64,000 nt of DNA from NCBI RefSeq assembly GCF_004795105.1, contig NZ_SSBL01000007.1:124001-188000 (forward strand), in the 5' to 3' direction. The DNA is from Streptomyces sp. A0642 (lineage in GTDB: Bacteria > Actinomycetota > Actinomycetes > Streptomycetales > Streptomycetaceae). Made by a program: the position numbers and the translations under genes. This document shows, in pieces, positions 18,104-26,558 of this stretch (the first letter of the stretch is position 1; every line of letters starts with the position of its first letter). The notes under the pieces are model-generated. The model saw only the letters and a list, made by a program, of their open reading frames with translations, had not been told where the DNA came from and made no database searches.

Positions 18104-18591
18104 ACGGGATCACTTTCACGCTGCGCGCCCTCCACCACGGAGAGCGGCAGCTGGCCAAGGAACTCGTGGTCAGCTCCGAGCGGCACACCACCGAGCACGA
18201 GATCGTCCACGTCGCCAAGGACCTGGCCCGGTGGTCGAACGGGCACTGTCTGCGCCTGGCGGAGACCGCGGCCCATTACGACCTGGATCTGGACGGCCCG
18301 TCCCCGGTGTCCTCGGCGGGTCCGGTCGCCGAGCTCCGGAAGGGGGCAGCCGAAGCGGCCGGGCACCGGCCCGAGCCGGGTCTCCTCCTCCTGCGGGACC
18401 TGCGGGACCTGCACCTCGCGGCCGCGGGCAACTCCCTCTACTGGGAGATGCTCGCGCAGGCCGGCCAGGCCGGGAAGGACACACGTCTCCAGCGGCTGGC
18501 CGCATCCTGCCACCCGCAGACCCTGCGGCAGATGCGCTGGGCCAACACCATGATCAAGAACCTGGCTCCTCAGATCCTGACGAGCCTCTGA
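18100..18591 (+). CDS. Helical protein coupled to the molybdoenzyme, ferritin-like by appearance
   Basis: 163 residues, helical. Glu and His residues are placed in a way that recalls four-helix-bundle metal proteins (SSERHTTEHEIVHVAKDLARW near 24-44, NSLYWEMLAQAGQAG near 110). The family is not recognised with confidence. The GTG start at 18100 overlaps the molybdoenzyme stop as GTGA and follows GCAGGAGG, so the two are translationally coupled. It may be a maturation or electron-transfer partner of the molybdoenzyme; that is inferred from position only. Confidence 0.7.
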   Translation: MNGITFTLRALHHGERQLAKELVVSSERHTTEHEIVHVAKDLARWSNGHCLRLAETAAHYDLDLDGPSPVSSAGPVAELRKGAAEAAGHRPEPGLLLLRDLRDLHLAAAGNSLYWEMLAQAGQAGKDTRLQRLAASCHPQTLRQMRWANTMIKNLAPQILTSL

Positions 18592-18656
18592 TCCTGACGA
18601 GCCTCCGAGGATCCGGTCTTGCGGTACCGGAAGGCCGGCGGATGAAAGGAAACCCC

Positions 18657-18851
18657 ATGACCGCGCACGAGAGCCGCGATCCGCACGCTGACGGCCCCGC
18701 CCCGCGTACCGCCGGAGAAGAGGTGGCCGAGGAGGCGGAACGTGCGGCGCGCAAGGTCCGCCCCGGAGACCGGGACGACGGCGAGCCCGGTGCCGGCGAC
18801 GCGCTGACGCCGAACACCGAGGCGCAGGAATCAGCGGCCGACGACCGCTGA
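18657..18851 (+). CDS. Small acidic hydrophilic protein
   Basis: 64 residues, strongly charged, with no hydrophobic core (EEVAEEAERAARKVRPGD), hence probably disordered. Such proteins are common in Streptomyces stress regions and have no known function. The ATG at 18657 follows GAAAGGA. It lies 65 bases downstream of the coupled pair and could be in the same transcript. Confidence 0.6.
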   Translation: MTAHESRDPHADGPAPRTAGEEVAEEAERAARKVRPGDRDDGEPGAGDALTPNTEAQESAADDR

Positions 18852-18863
18852 TCCCGTACTCGG

Positions 18864-18888
18864 CCCGGCCGTCGGCGCGGGCCGGGCG
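18864..18888. terminator. Hairpin between convergent genes
   Basis: GCCCGGCC and GGCCGGGC form a perfect 8-bp stem with a 9-base loop between the small acidic protein gene and the convergent CBS gene, where a bidirectional terminator is expected. Confidence 0.5.
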
Positions 18889-18914
18889 ACGCCCGGCCCG
18901 GGGCCGGGGCGCGG

Positions 18915-19331
18915 TCAGTCAGAGGACAGCGCTTCGAGCAGATCGCCGACTTCCGGCGCGGGCAGGGAGCGCGCGACGTCGGCCTGGGCGACCATGCCGA
19001 CCAGGACGTGCCCGTCGATGACGGGCAGCCGCCGCACCTTGTGACTGCTCATCGTGCGCAGGATCTCCTGCGCCTCGTCGTCCGCTCCGATGGTCACGGC
19101 CTCGCCCTGCGCCAGCTCACCGGCCGTCGTCCTCGCGGGGTCCTTGTCGGCGGCCAGCACCTTGATCACGATGTCCCGGTCGGTCACCACTCCCTTGAGC
19201 CGCTCGTCCTTGCCGCAGACCGGCAGGGCCCCGACCCCGAGGTCCGCCATCTTGTGGGCGGCGGACAGGATGGAATCGTCGACGCCGACGCACTCCGTGC
19301 CCGGTGTCATGATCTCTCGCGCGGTGGCCAT
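18915..19331 (-). CDS. Two-CBS-domain protein
   Basis: 138 residues forming a tandem CBS pair: residues about 5-62 (TAREIMTPGTECVGVDDSIL) and 70-125 (DEAQEILRTMSSHKVRRLPV). CBS pairs sense adenine nucleotides and regulate partners; stand-alone versions are frequent in actinobacterial stress regulons. The ATG at 19331 follows GGAGGT at ideal spacing. Confidence 0.85.
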   Translation of the reverse strand: MATAREIMTPGTECVGVDDSILSAAHKMADLGVGALPVCGKDERLKGVVTDRDIVIKVLAADKDPARTTAGELAQGEAVTIGADDEAQEILRTMSSHKVRRLPVIDGHVLVGMVAQADVARSLPAPEVGDLLEALSSD

Positions 19332-19747
19332 GGGGCCCACCTCCTGTCTGTTGCTGCTTCTTCCTGTCTCCTGCGAGCCGCTGCTCGCGGTGCTCCCTGG
19401 TGGCCTCTACGGCGTCCCTTGCTCCGGGATGCGCCTCACAACGAGTTCTCGCGGGCCGCGCGCGGCCTCGTCCGCCAGGGATGTGTCCACGTACGCGGTG
19501 GGCACCGGCCCGCGCTCTCGTCCGAGCCCGCACGAGGCGCGAGTCCCTTGCGCCCTGCCCTCCCCAGGGGCTGTGGTCGCGGTGGGTACCCCGCCTCGCC
19601 GGGGTCATGCGGAACCCCGGGCGCGCAACCCTGTGTGTCCCCGCAGCCCCGGTCCGTGCCTCGGCCGGCGCCCCGGCGGTGGCCGCTGTTTGGAAGACCC
19701 GCGCAGGGGGACCCGAGGAGGTGGCCGCACCGACGGGCCATGGTGAA
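19332..19747. other. Gene-free stretch
   Basis: About 415 bases upstream of the CBS gene. Frames open here on both strands but have arginine-rich, shadow-like composition and no ribosome binding sites. I see no gene, RNA or repeat in it. Confidence 0.4.
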
Positions 19748-19790
19748 CCGGCTGCGGGAACCGGGATTCAGGGGTGTTTCCCGCAGCCGG
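19748..19790 (+). promoter_or_regulatory. Perfect 13-bp hairpin before a small membrane protein gene
   Basis: CCGGCTGCGGGAA (19748-19760) pairs perfectly with TTCCCGCAGCCGG (19778-19790) around 17 bases, ending 43 bases before the ATG at 19834. It could be an attenuator or leader hairpin, or a terminator for transcription entering from upstream. Confidence 0.45.
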
Positions 19791-19833
19791 CCCCCGGGCC
19801 CGCCGGGCGGAGGTCGAAAGGTGTGGTGGGTAC

Positions 19834-20196
19834 ATGAAGACGGACAGGCGACATCGCAACAGGCCCGGGACCCGCGCCGCCGGCGCCCGCCGGCTGGCCG
19901 GGGCTTCGGCGTGCGCCGCGGCCGTGGTGCTCGTGGCAGGCGTCGTACGCGGCCGCTCGCACGCCCGCGAGGACCACGCGCCGACGGGCGCGGGGCACCG
20001 GGGGGAACGCTGGGAGCACCCCGAGGAGACGGGCGCGAGGCAGGCGGACGACTTCGGGGCGGAGGACGAGCGGCTGCATCCGCACGAGCTGAAGGGTTAC
20101 GGGAACTTCGGGACCAGGCCCGCGCCCCCGGGGAACGACGACCGGAACGACGGGAACGACACCGGCGGATTCGGCAGCGGCGGCCCCGGCGCCTGA
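19834..20196 (+). CDS. Small membrane-anchored or secreted protein
   Basis: 120 residues. A basic N-terminus (MKTDRRHRNRPGTR) is followed by one hydrophobic segment (SACAAAVVLVAGVV, about 25-38) and then a charged, Gly/Asp/His-rich tail with no predicted fold. The topology suggests a signal anchor with the tail outside the cell. No lipobox or clear signal-peptidase site is visible. Family not recognised. Confidence 0.55.
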   Translation: MKTDRRHRNRPGTRAAGARRLAGASACAAAVVLVAGVVRGRSHAREDHAPTGAGHRGERWEHPEETGARQADDFGAEDERLHPHELKGYGNFGTRPAPPGNDDRNDGNDTGGFGSGGPGA

Positions 20197-20372
20197 CCGC
20201 GCTTCGGTCATGACGGCTCACGGCGCGGCGGCCCGAACGCGCCCACGGTCGGCAAGCGGCTTCACGCCTGCCGTCCGGGGAGGCCGGACCACAGGCGAAG
20301 GCTCCGCGGGGGTCAGGGGCGACGGCTGTGGGAGATCACGACCACGCTGACACGCGGGGTCCGGTACGGCGT

Positions 20373-21284
20373 TCACAGGGGCCCTCCGCGCGCTGCCCGG
20401 CTCTCCACCAGCCGGATCTGGTCCTCGACCCACCCGGGCAGCTTGCGTCGTTGCCGCAGGGCGGAAGGCAGTCGGACGAGGATCTCGCGCAGGGCCCGGC
20501 CGGCGCCCGGGCGCCCGCGGCCCCAGTCGTTCACCAGTCCGGCCGTCGCACGGAGTGCCACGGGCAGTGGCCGGCGGAGCCACGCGGTGAGCAGGGAGTT
20601 GCGCCGGAGGGCGACGGTGCGCCCCGGCCGCTCACCCGGCGCGGGGTCGTGATGGGAGATCAGCGAGGGCTCGTACACGACTCCCCAGCCCGCCGCCGTC
20701 AGATCGTAGGCGAGGAGGGTCTCCTCGCCGCCGAGGAAGAGCAGCCCCTGGTAGCCGCCCGCTTCCAGGAAGGCGGAGCGGCGCGCGACGACGGCGCAGC
20801 CGAGGAAACCGAGCACGGGGGTGCCGGGGACGTCGGTGCGTGGAGGCAGCGGTGAGCCCGCGAGGAGGGCGTTGACCGGGTCCTCGCAACCGCCGGGCTG
20901 CACGACGGTGCGAGCGGCCAGGAGGCCGAGGCGGGGGTAGGAGTCGAACAGGGCAGCCGCGGTCTTCAGGGCCCCGGGCTCCCACCACGAGTCGTCGTCG
21001 CTGAACGCCACGTAGGGCGTGCGGGCGTGACGTGCCGCCAGGGTCCGGCCGACCGCTCCCGTGTTGTGCCCGGGGGACAGCAGCTGCGCCCCGGACGGAT
21101 GGTTGCGCACGGCTTCCGCCGTGCCGTCGGTCGAGCCGTTGTCCACCACGAGGAGGGGAGGGCGCTCGGGGAGCGCCTGAAGGCGGTCGAGCGTCCTGAT
21201 CAGACTCTCGCGCCGGTTATGGGTGATGATCGCGACCGTGGTCCGGACTCCGTCGCCCGACTCGTCCCGTGCGTGCTCACGCAT
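20373..21284 (-). CDS. Family 2 glycosyltransferase (last gene of heptose operon)
   Basis: 303 residues with a GT-A fold: TTVAIITHNRRESLIRTLDR at the N-terminus, VVDNGSTDGTAEAV near 45, and the metal-binding FSDDDSWWEP near 93. A C-terminal helical region (about 230-300) follows. It would move a sugar from a nucleotide donor to the growing glycan. Its ATG overlaps the stop of the upstream GT9 gene by 8 bases, so it is co-translated with the operon. Confidence 0.83.
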   Translation of the reverse strand: MREHARDESGDGVRTTVAIITHNRRESLIRTLDRLQALPERPPLLVVDNGSTDGTAEAVRNHPSGAQLLSPGHNTGAVGRTLAARHARTPYVAFSDDDSWWEPGALKTAAALFDSYPRLGLLAARTVVQPGGCEDPVNALLAGSPLPPRTDVPGTPVLGFLGCAVVARRSAFLEAGGYQGLLFLGGEETLLAYDLTAAGWGVVYEPSLISHHDPAPGERPGRTVALRRNSLLTAWLRRPLPVALRATAGLVNDWGRGRPGAGRALREILVRLPSALRQRRKLPGWVEDQIRLVESRAARGGPL

Positions 21285-22302
21285 ACGCGGTCACTCCCGT
21301 GTTTCCGTGGCGATCCAGGGCGGTGAGGGCGCTGTGCGCGACCTGGCGGGCGTCGAGGCGCAGCAGCAGGGGGTCCGGCTCTCCGGCGTGCGGGTCCCCC
21401 GGGGGGCCGGGATGCCAGAGCGCGATGTGCCTGCGGTTCTCCGGCGGGCCCCACAACCGCGGCGCCACCGGCCCGAACAAGGTCACGGAGGCCGTGCCGT
21501 GGGCGTACGCGAGATGGGCGGGGCCCGTGTCCCCGCTGATGAAGAGCGCGGCGCCGGCGATGAGGGCGGAGAGCTCGTCGAACCCCAGGGTCCCGGCGAA
21601 GACGTCGTGCCGCGAGATGCCCGCGGCCGCGGCGACCTTCGCGCACACGTCCTCCTCGCCGGGGCCTCCGGTGACGACGACGCGCCGGCCGGCGTCCCGG
21701 AGGGCCGCGGCGACGGCGGCGTACCGGGCGGCCGGCCAGCGGCGGGCCACGGAGTCGGCACCGGGGTGGAGGACGACGGCCCCGGGCGCCGGGGACGGGA
21801 GCGGTGGGGGCGCGATGCGTACGTCCGCGGGGTCCGCCGGGATCCCGTACGCCTCCAGGAACCGGCACCAGCGCTGCCGCTCGTGTTCGTCCGCCCGCCA
21901 GCGCGGTGGCGCGGGGTGGCCCGGTTCGGGGCGGGCGTACGAAAGCAGCCGGCCGGGGCCGAGGGCGGCCAGCGCGTCGTGGCTCGGGGTTCCGTTGCCG
22001 TGGAGGTCGATGGCGATCTCCGGCGGAGCCCCCGGCCAGTGGCTCAGCGAGGGCACCTGGCGGCCGTTGTCCGCCGTCGGGAAGTGCTCGTCGACGGTGC
22101 CGGTCGCCCGGACGGCGGGGCCGAGTCCCGTGGGCGCCGCCAGCACGATGTCATGGCCGGGGAATGCGCGCCGCACTCCGCGCAGCGCGGGCACTCCGGC
22201 CAGCAGATCGCCCAGCCCCAGGGCCCGCAGGATCAGCACAGTAGGGCGTTCACCGGCGGGCGGAGCCGGTTCCGGACGCGTGCCGGGGTCCACCGGGGTC
22301 AC
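21277..22302 (-). CDS. Family 9 glycosyltransferase (heptosyltransferase-like)
   Basis: 341 residues. N-terminal VLILRALGLGDLLAGVPALR and C-terminal LFISGDTGPAHLAYAHGTAS with SVTLFGPVAPRLWGPP are the signatures of ADP-heptose:LPS heptosyltransferases. The substrate is therefore probably the ADP-heptose made by neighbouring genes. The GTG start at 22302 overlaps the hldE stop as GTGA, giving translational coupling. A second GT9 is encoded at 26555-27562. Confidence 0.85.
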   Translation of the reverse strand: MTPVDPGTRPEPAPPAGERPTVLILRALGLGDLLAGVPALRGVRRAFPGHDIVLAAPTGLGPAVRATGTVDEHFPTADNGRQVPSLSHWPGAPPEIAIDLHGNGTPSHDALAALGPGRLLSYARPEPGHPAPPRWRADEHERQRWCRFLEAYGIPADPADVRIAPPPLPSPAPGAVVLHPGADSVARRWPAARYAAVAAALRDAGRRVVVTGGPGEEDVCAKVAAAAGISRHDVFAGTLGFDELSALIAGAALFISGDTGPAHLAYAHGTASVTLFGPVAPRLWGPPENRRHIALWHPGPPGDPHAGEPDPLLLRLDARQVAHSALTALDRHGNTGVTAYA

Positions 22303-23732
22303 CTCCGTCGGGTGGGTCGTGCGGGACCCGCGGGTCCGAGGGCGGCCCGCTCGACCAGCCTGGTGCTGGAGCGGCCGTCGAGGTACGGGAGCAGCACCAC
22401 CTGCCCGCCCCAGCTCTCCAGGAGGCCGGCCTCGGGAAGGTCGGAGAGCGCGTAGTCGCCGCCCTTGGCCCAGACGTCGGGCCGCAGTTCCGCCAGCAGG
22501 CGTTCCGGGGTGTCCTCGTCGAAGACGATCACCGCGTCCACGCAGTCCAGCGCGCTCAGCACCCGGACGCGGTCGGCGGCCGGCACGACGGGGCGCCCTC
22601 CGCCCTTGCGGCGCCGGACGGAGGCGTCGGAGTTCACGCAGACGACGAGGCAGTCCCCGACCTTGCGGGCGGCCTGGAGGAGTTCCACGTGTCCCGCGTG
22701 CAGCAGGTCGAAGCAGCCGCCCGCCGCGACCACGGTGCCGTTCCTCTCGCGGACGCGTCGCACGACTTCCTGAGCCCCGTCGGCCGGTCCCCTGTCGCCC
22801 TCGCCCGCGGCGGGTCCGTGCAGCACGGCGTGCGCCCCTCCGTCGCTGACGAAACGGGCGGCGGCGCCGACCGCGTCCCGTACGGCCACTTCCGGCAGTT
22901 CTCCGTCGGCCAGCCGCCCGGCGACCGTGACGGCGAACCTGTCTCCGGCCCCGCAGCAGTCGCCGGCCGCCTTCCAGGGGGCGGGGACGAGCAGCGGGGT
23001 GCCGTCTCGCACCAGCATGGCGCCGTCCTCCCCCAGGGTGACCGCCAGGGAGGCGATGTCCCACCTGTCCAGCAGGGTCCGGGCGTCCGCCGCCGCCGTA
23101 CGCAGCCGATGGCGGCTGTTCCCGCGCGGGGTGGCGCGGGCGGAGGGCCGCGCGTCCTGTTCCGCGAAGTGACGGGCTTCGGACGCCGCCGGCGTGGCCA
23201 TCCGCGTGCCGGCGACGGGTGGTTCTCCGGCGGGGTGCGGGTCCCAGACGAGGGGGGCGTGGGCCGCCCGCCGGGCCAGGGCGTCGCGCAGGACGCCCGC
23301 CACGCCCCGGCCGTAGTCGGCGACCAGGACCGCCCGGGCCCCGGCGACGGCCTCGTCGGCCTCGGCCGTGGTGCTCGCGGCCCGCCCGTCGCCCTCGTCG
23401 AGCCGGAGCAGCGGGCGGCCGTCGGCCATGAGCCTGGTCTTGGAGGCCAGTGTCCCGGTCAGGGGGATCTCCACGAGGCGGACGCGGTCCTTGAGCATGT
23501 CCCGTACCGCGCGGGAGGACTCGTCGTCGCCGAGTGCGGTCACGAAGGTGATGTCCCTGCCGTCCGCGGCGGCCAGACAGGCCGCCAGGGCCGCCCCGCC
23601 GGGCCGGGCCCGGCGCTCGGCGTGGCCCACGACGGGGACGGGCGCGTCGGGCGCCAGGCGCTCGGCCCGGCCGGAGACGTCCAGATCGAGCAGGGCGTCG
23701 CCGACGACCAGCAACGGGGTGCGGGGCCTCAT
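22299..23732 (-). CDS. hldE: Bifunctional heptose 7-phosphate kinase / heptose 1-phosphate adenylyltransferase
   Basis: 477 residues with two domains, in the order of E. coli HldE. The PfkB-type kinase (about 1-325) carries GGAALAACLAAADG near the start and the ATP/anion-hole motif DCCGAGDRFAVTVAG near 280. The nucleotidyltransferase (about 340-477) has AAGGCFDLLHAGHVELLQ with the HxGH catalytic motif. It phosphorylates heptose 7-phosphate at C1 and later adenylylates heptose 1-phosphate to ADP-heptose. Its ATG overlaps the gmhA stop. Confidence 0.9.
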   Translation of the reverse strand: MRPRTPLLVVGDALLDLDVSGRAERLAPDAPVPVVGHAERRARPGGAALAACLAAADGRDITFVTALGDDESSRAVRDMLKDRVRLVEIPLTGTLASKTRLMADGRPLLRLDEGDGRAASTTAEADEAVAGARAVLVADYGRGVAGVLRDALARRAAHAPLVWDPHPAGEPPVAGTRMATPAASEARHFAEQDARPSARATPRGNSRHRLRTAAADARTLLDRWDIASLAVTLGEDGAMLVRDGTPLLVPAPWKAAGDCCGAGDRFAVTVAGRLADGELPEVAVRDAVGAAARFVSDGGAHAVLHGPAAGEGDRGPADGAQEVVRRVRERNGTVVAAGGCFDLLHAGHVELLQAARKVGDCLVVCVNSDASVRRRKGGGRPVVPAADRVRVLSALDCVDAVIVFDEDTPERLLAELRPDVWAKGGDYALSDLPEAGLLESWGGQVVLLPYLDGRSSTRLVERAALGPAGPARPTRRR

Positions 23733-24361
23733 GCGAGGTCCTCCTCGGCCGGCCGGCCGTCCGCGGACCGGGGGCGCTCGCTGCGGGCGGCGCGGGCGGC
23801 GATCTCGCGGTCGAAGCTCTCGCAGATCATGTGGACGGCGACCAGGTGGAGTTCCTGGACCGTCGCGGCGACCCCGGCCTCCACAGTCAGGGCCTCGTCG
23901 CTGGCCGCCGCCAGGGGGTTGGGTGCGGGTCCGGTGAGGGACCACACGGGCATGCCGATCCGCATGGCCTCGGTCGCCGCGCCCAGGAGGTTGGCGCTCG
24001 CGCCGCTCGTCGACAGGAGCATCAGCACGTCACCGGCCCGTCCGTGGGCGCACGTCTGCCGGGCGAACACCTCGTGCACCCCGTAGTCGTTGGCGATGGC
24101 GGTGGTGGACGAGGTGTCGGCGTGCAGGGCGATGGCCGAGTACGCCGGGCGGTCGTCCCGGTAGCGGCCGACGAGTTCGGCGGTCAGATGCTGGGCCTGG
24201 GCGGCGCTTCCGCCGTTGCCCGCCACGAGCAGCCGGCCTCCGTCGGACAGGACGCGGGCCAGGGCCGCGCCCCAGCGCTCCGTCACTCCGGCGGCCCGCC
24301 GGAATGCGGGCAGCGCGCGTGCCAGATCGTCACAGTGCTGGCCGGGGGTGATGAGCTTCAT
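23729..24361 (-). CDS. gmhA: Sedoheptulose 7-phosphate isomerase
   Basis: 210 residues, SIS domain: LLVAGNGGSAAQAQHLTAEL near 43-62 is the GmhA phosphosugar-binding loop, and MLLSTSGASANLL near 115 the second. It converts sedoheptulose 7-phosphate to D-glycero-D-manno-heptose 7-phosphate, the entry step of the ADP-heptose pathway. Stop and start codons overlap those of its neighbours on both sides. Confidence 0.9.
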   Translation of the reverse strand: MKLITPGQHCDDLARALPAFRRAAGVTERWGAALARVLSDGGRLLVAGNGGSAAQAQHLTAELVGRYRDDRPAYSAIALHADTSSTTAIANDYGVHEVFARQTCAHGRAGDVLMLLSTSGASANLLGAATEAMRIGMPVWSLTGPAPNPLAAASDEALTVEAGVAATVQELHLVAVHMICESFDREIAARAARSERPRSADGRPAEEDLA

Positions 24362-25599
24362 CGTGCCACCTCCGTGGGCAGGGGAACCGGTGTGAGCTGG
24401 GCGTAGACCCGTGAGACGCCGTCCGTCACTTCGTCCCAGGTGTAGCGGGCGAGTGCGTGGGCGCGGCCGGCTTCGCCGTACCGCGCGCGCCGGGCGGGGT
24501 CGTCGAGGAGGGAGCGGATCGTGGCGGCCAGGTCGTGGCCGCCGTCGTCCGCGGGCGGCACCAGGGCTCCGGTGACCCCGTCGACCACGGTGTCCAGCTG
24601 GCCGCCGACGGCCGTGGCGACGACCGGTGTTCCGCAGGCCATCGCTTCGATGGGCACGATGCCGAACGGCTCGTAGCGGGGCAGCGACAGCAGGAGGTCG
24701 GCGCTGGACATGAGCGCGGGCATCTTCTCCTGCGGTACGCAGCCGAGCATCGTGACCCGCTCGGCCACGCCGTACTCGGAAGCGGTCTTGCGCAGCCGTT
24801 CGGCCTCCGGATCGGCGAAGAGCAGGGGGGCGTCGGGGCCTCCGGCGATGAGGAGTTCGGCGTTCGGCACCTCGGCCAGGGCCTTGATCGCCCGGTCGAA
24901 GCCCTTACGGGGAACGAGGCGCCCGACGGACAGGAGGCGGCGGGGCCCGCCCGGTGGCCGACCGGGGTCGGGCACCGGCGAGAAGCGGGTGGTGTCGACG
25001 CCGCAGGGGACGACGGAGATCCGCTCCTCCGGGACGCCCATCGCGACGAGTTCGACGACCTCGTCGGCGCACGTCGCGATGGTGTGGTCGGCCTCCTGGC
25101 CGATGCGGGCCTCGATGCCGACGCGTTCGGGCGGGCTGGTGTCCTCGGGGCCCTGGTAGCGCCTCTTCACCGTGCCGAGCGCGTGGTAGGTCTGCACGAC
25201 GGGGATGCCCGTGCCGCGGGTGCCGGTCAGTGCGGCGAGGCCGGACATCCAGAAGTGCGCGTGGACGACGTCGGGGCGGGCGAGGCGCCACATCCTGGAG
25301 AGGTAGCCGCCGAAGTCCGGCATCCAGACCAGCAGTTCGTCCTTCGGTACGGCGGTCGGCGGTCCCGCGGGCACGTGGACGACCTTCACGCCGAGCGGTG
25401 TGCGCACCAGCGTGGGGAGGTCGGGGCTGTCCCGTCGGGTGTAGACGGTGACGTCGTGGCCGCGCCCGGCCAGGCGGGCTGCCAGCTGCGCCACGTAGAC
25501 GTTCTGCCCGCCGGCGTCCGGGCCGCCCAGCTCGGCGAGAGGGCTCGCGTGTTCGGACACCAGGGCGATCCGGCCGGGGCGCGGCTTGGAGTACGTCAT
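24358..25599 (-). CDS. Family 4 glycosyltransferase
   Basis: 413 residues, GT-B fold. The N-terminal SEHASPLAELGGPDAGGQNV is typical of the MshA/sucrose-synthase-like branch of GT4; the C-terminal donor site shows LLSLPRYEPFGIVPIEAMAC. It transfers a sugar from an NDP-sugar; donor and acceptor are unknown. It overlaps both neighbours by the ATGA arrangement. Confidence 0.86.
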   Translation of the reverse strand: MTYSKPRPGRIALVSEHASPLAELGGPDAGGQNVYVAQLAARLAGRGHDVTVYTRRDSPDLPTLVRTPLGVKVVHVPAGPPTAVPKDELLVWMPDFGGYLSRMWRLARPDVVHAHFWMSGLAALTGTRGTGIPVVQTYHALGTVKRRYQGPEDTSPPERVGIEARIGQEADHTIATCADEVVELVAMGVPEERISVVPCGVDTTRFSPVPDPGRPPGGPRRLLSVGRLVPRKGFDRAIKALAEVPNAELLIAGGPDAPLLFADPEAERLRKTASEYGVAERVTMLGCVPQEKMPALMSSADLLLSLPRYEPFGIVPIEAMACGTPVVATAVGGQLDTVVDGVTGALVPPADDGGHDLAATIRSLLDDPARRARYGEAGRAHALARYTWDEVTDGVSRVYAQLTPVPLPTEVAR

Positions 25600-26558
25600 C
25601 GCGTGACCTCTTTCATGAGTCGTTCCCAGTCGTCCAGGAACCGCTGGACTCCGTACCTGGCACGGGCGGCGGCGCGGGCCCGCTCCCCGGCCCGTCGGGC
25701 GTGGCCGATGTCCGCCAGGAAGTGGCGCAGCGCCTCGTTCAGCACCTCGGGCCGGTTGGAGACCGTCCCCGCGTCCGGTGGCACCGCTTCCCGCACCTCG
25801 GTGGTCCCGAGGGCGACCACGGGCATGCCGAGGAACATGGCTTCGAGGAGGGAGAGTCCGAGCGAGGTCCACCGCACCGGGTGGAGGTAGACGCGGCGCT
25901 GCGCCATGGCGGGGTGGAGTTCGTTCTGGGGGAGTTCGGCCGTACGGCAGAGTTCCGGCGGCAGCCCCAGCCGGGCGGCCAGTTGCCGCGTGCCCATGCC
26001 GAAGACGTCCAGCGGCGCAGCGGCGGCGAAGCCGGGCAGCAGGTCCGTGCCGGTGGTACGGCCGCGGCGCAGGGGTTCGTTGACGACGACGGCGGCCCGG
26101 GGCTCGGTCCCCGTCCACAGGTGCCCGGGGTCGATGATGCCGTGCTCGATGACGTCGGTGGGGGCGCGGCCGTTGTCCCACATGAGCCGGTTGAAGTGGG
26201 TGACGTGGACGACGGGGATGTCCGAGCGGTCCGCCAGCGGGTGCACCGTGTCGACGGCGGACTCGTGGGGGCTGTTGTGCTCGACGTACACGGCGGGGAG
26301 GTCCTGTCCCGGCCGCCGGCCGGTCCAGGCATGGGCGAGCTCGATCTCGTGCGGGCGCTGGAGGACGACGAGATCGATGTCGCTGTCCCGCAGTTCCTCC
26401 GGAGTGCGCTCGCGCACGCTCTGCGGCCAGGTCCACGTCCGGGCGCGCCCGAGCCCGTCCGGGCCCCGGTCGGGCGTGACCGGCACGAGGTAGGTGTGCG
26501 GGCCCTGGACGAAGGAGGTCAGCCATGAGCCGTGCACGTGCCAGATCAGAATGTTCAT
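25596..26558 (-). CDS. GT-B glycosyltransferase
   Basis: 320 residues. The N-terminus (MNILIWHVHGSWLTSFVQG) is typical of a glycosyltransferase family found in actinobacterial glycan clusters. The C-terminal half shows HPVRWTSLGLSLLEAMFLGM, the E-containing nucleotide-sugar site of GT-B enzymes. Substrates are not deducible. The start at 26558 overlaps the stop of the upstream GT9. Confidence 0.8.
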   Translation of the reverse strand: MNILIWHVHGSWLTSFVQGPHTYLVPVTPDRGPDGLGRARTWTWPQSVRERTPEELRDSDIDLVVLQRPHEIELAHAWTGRRPGQDLPAVYVEHNSPHESAVDTVHPLADRSDIPVVHVTHFNRLMWDNGRAPTDVIEHGIIDPGHLWTGTEPRAAVVVNEPLRRGRTTGTDLLPGFAAAAPLDVFGMGTRQLAARLGLPPELCRTAELPQNELHPAMAQRRVYLHPVRWTSLGLSLLEAMFLGMPVVALGTTEVREAVPPDAGTVSNRPEVLNEALRHFLADIGHARRAGERARAAARARYGVQRFLDDWERLMKEVTR

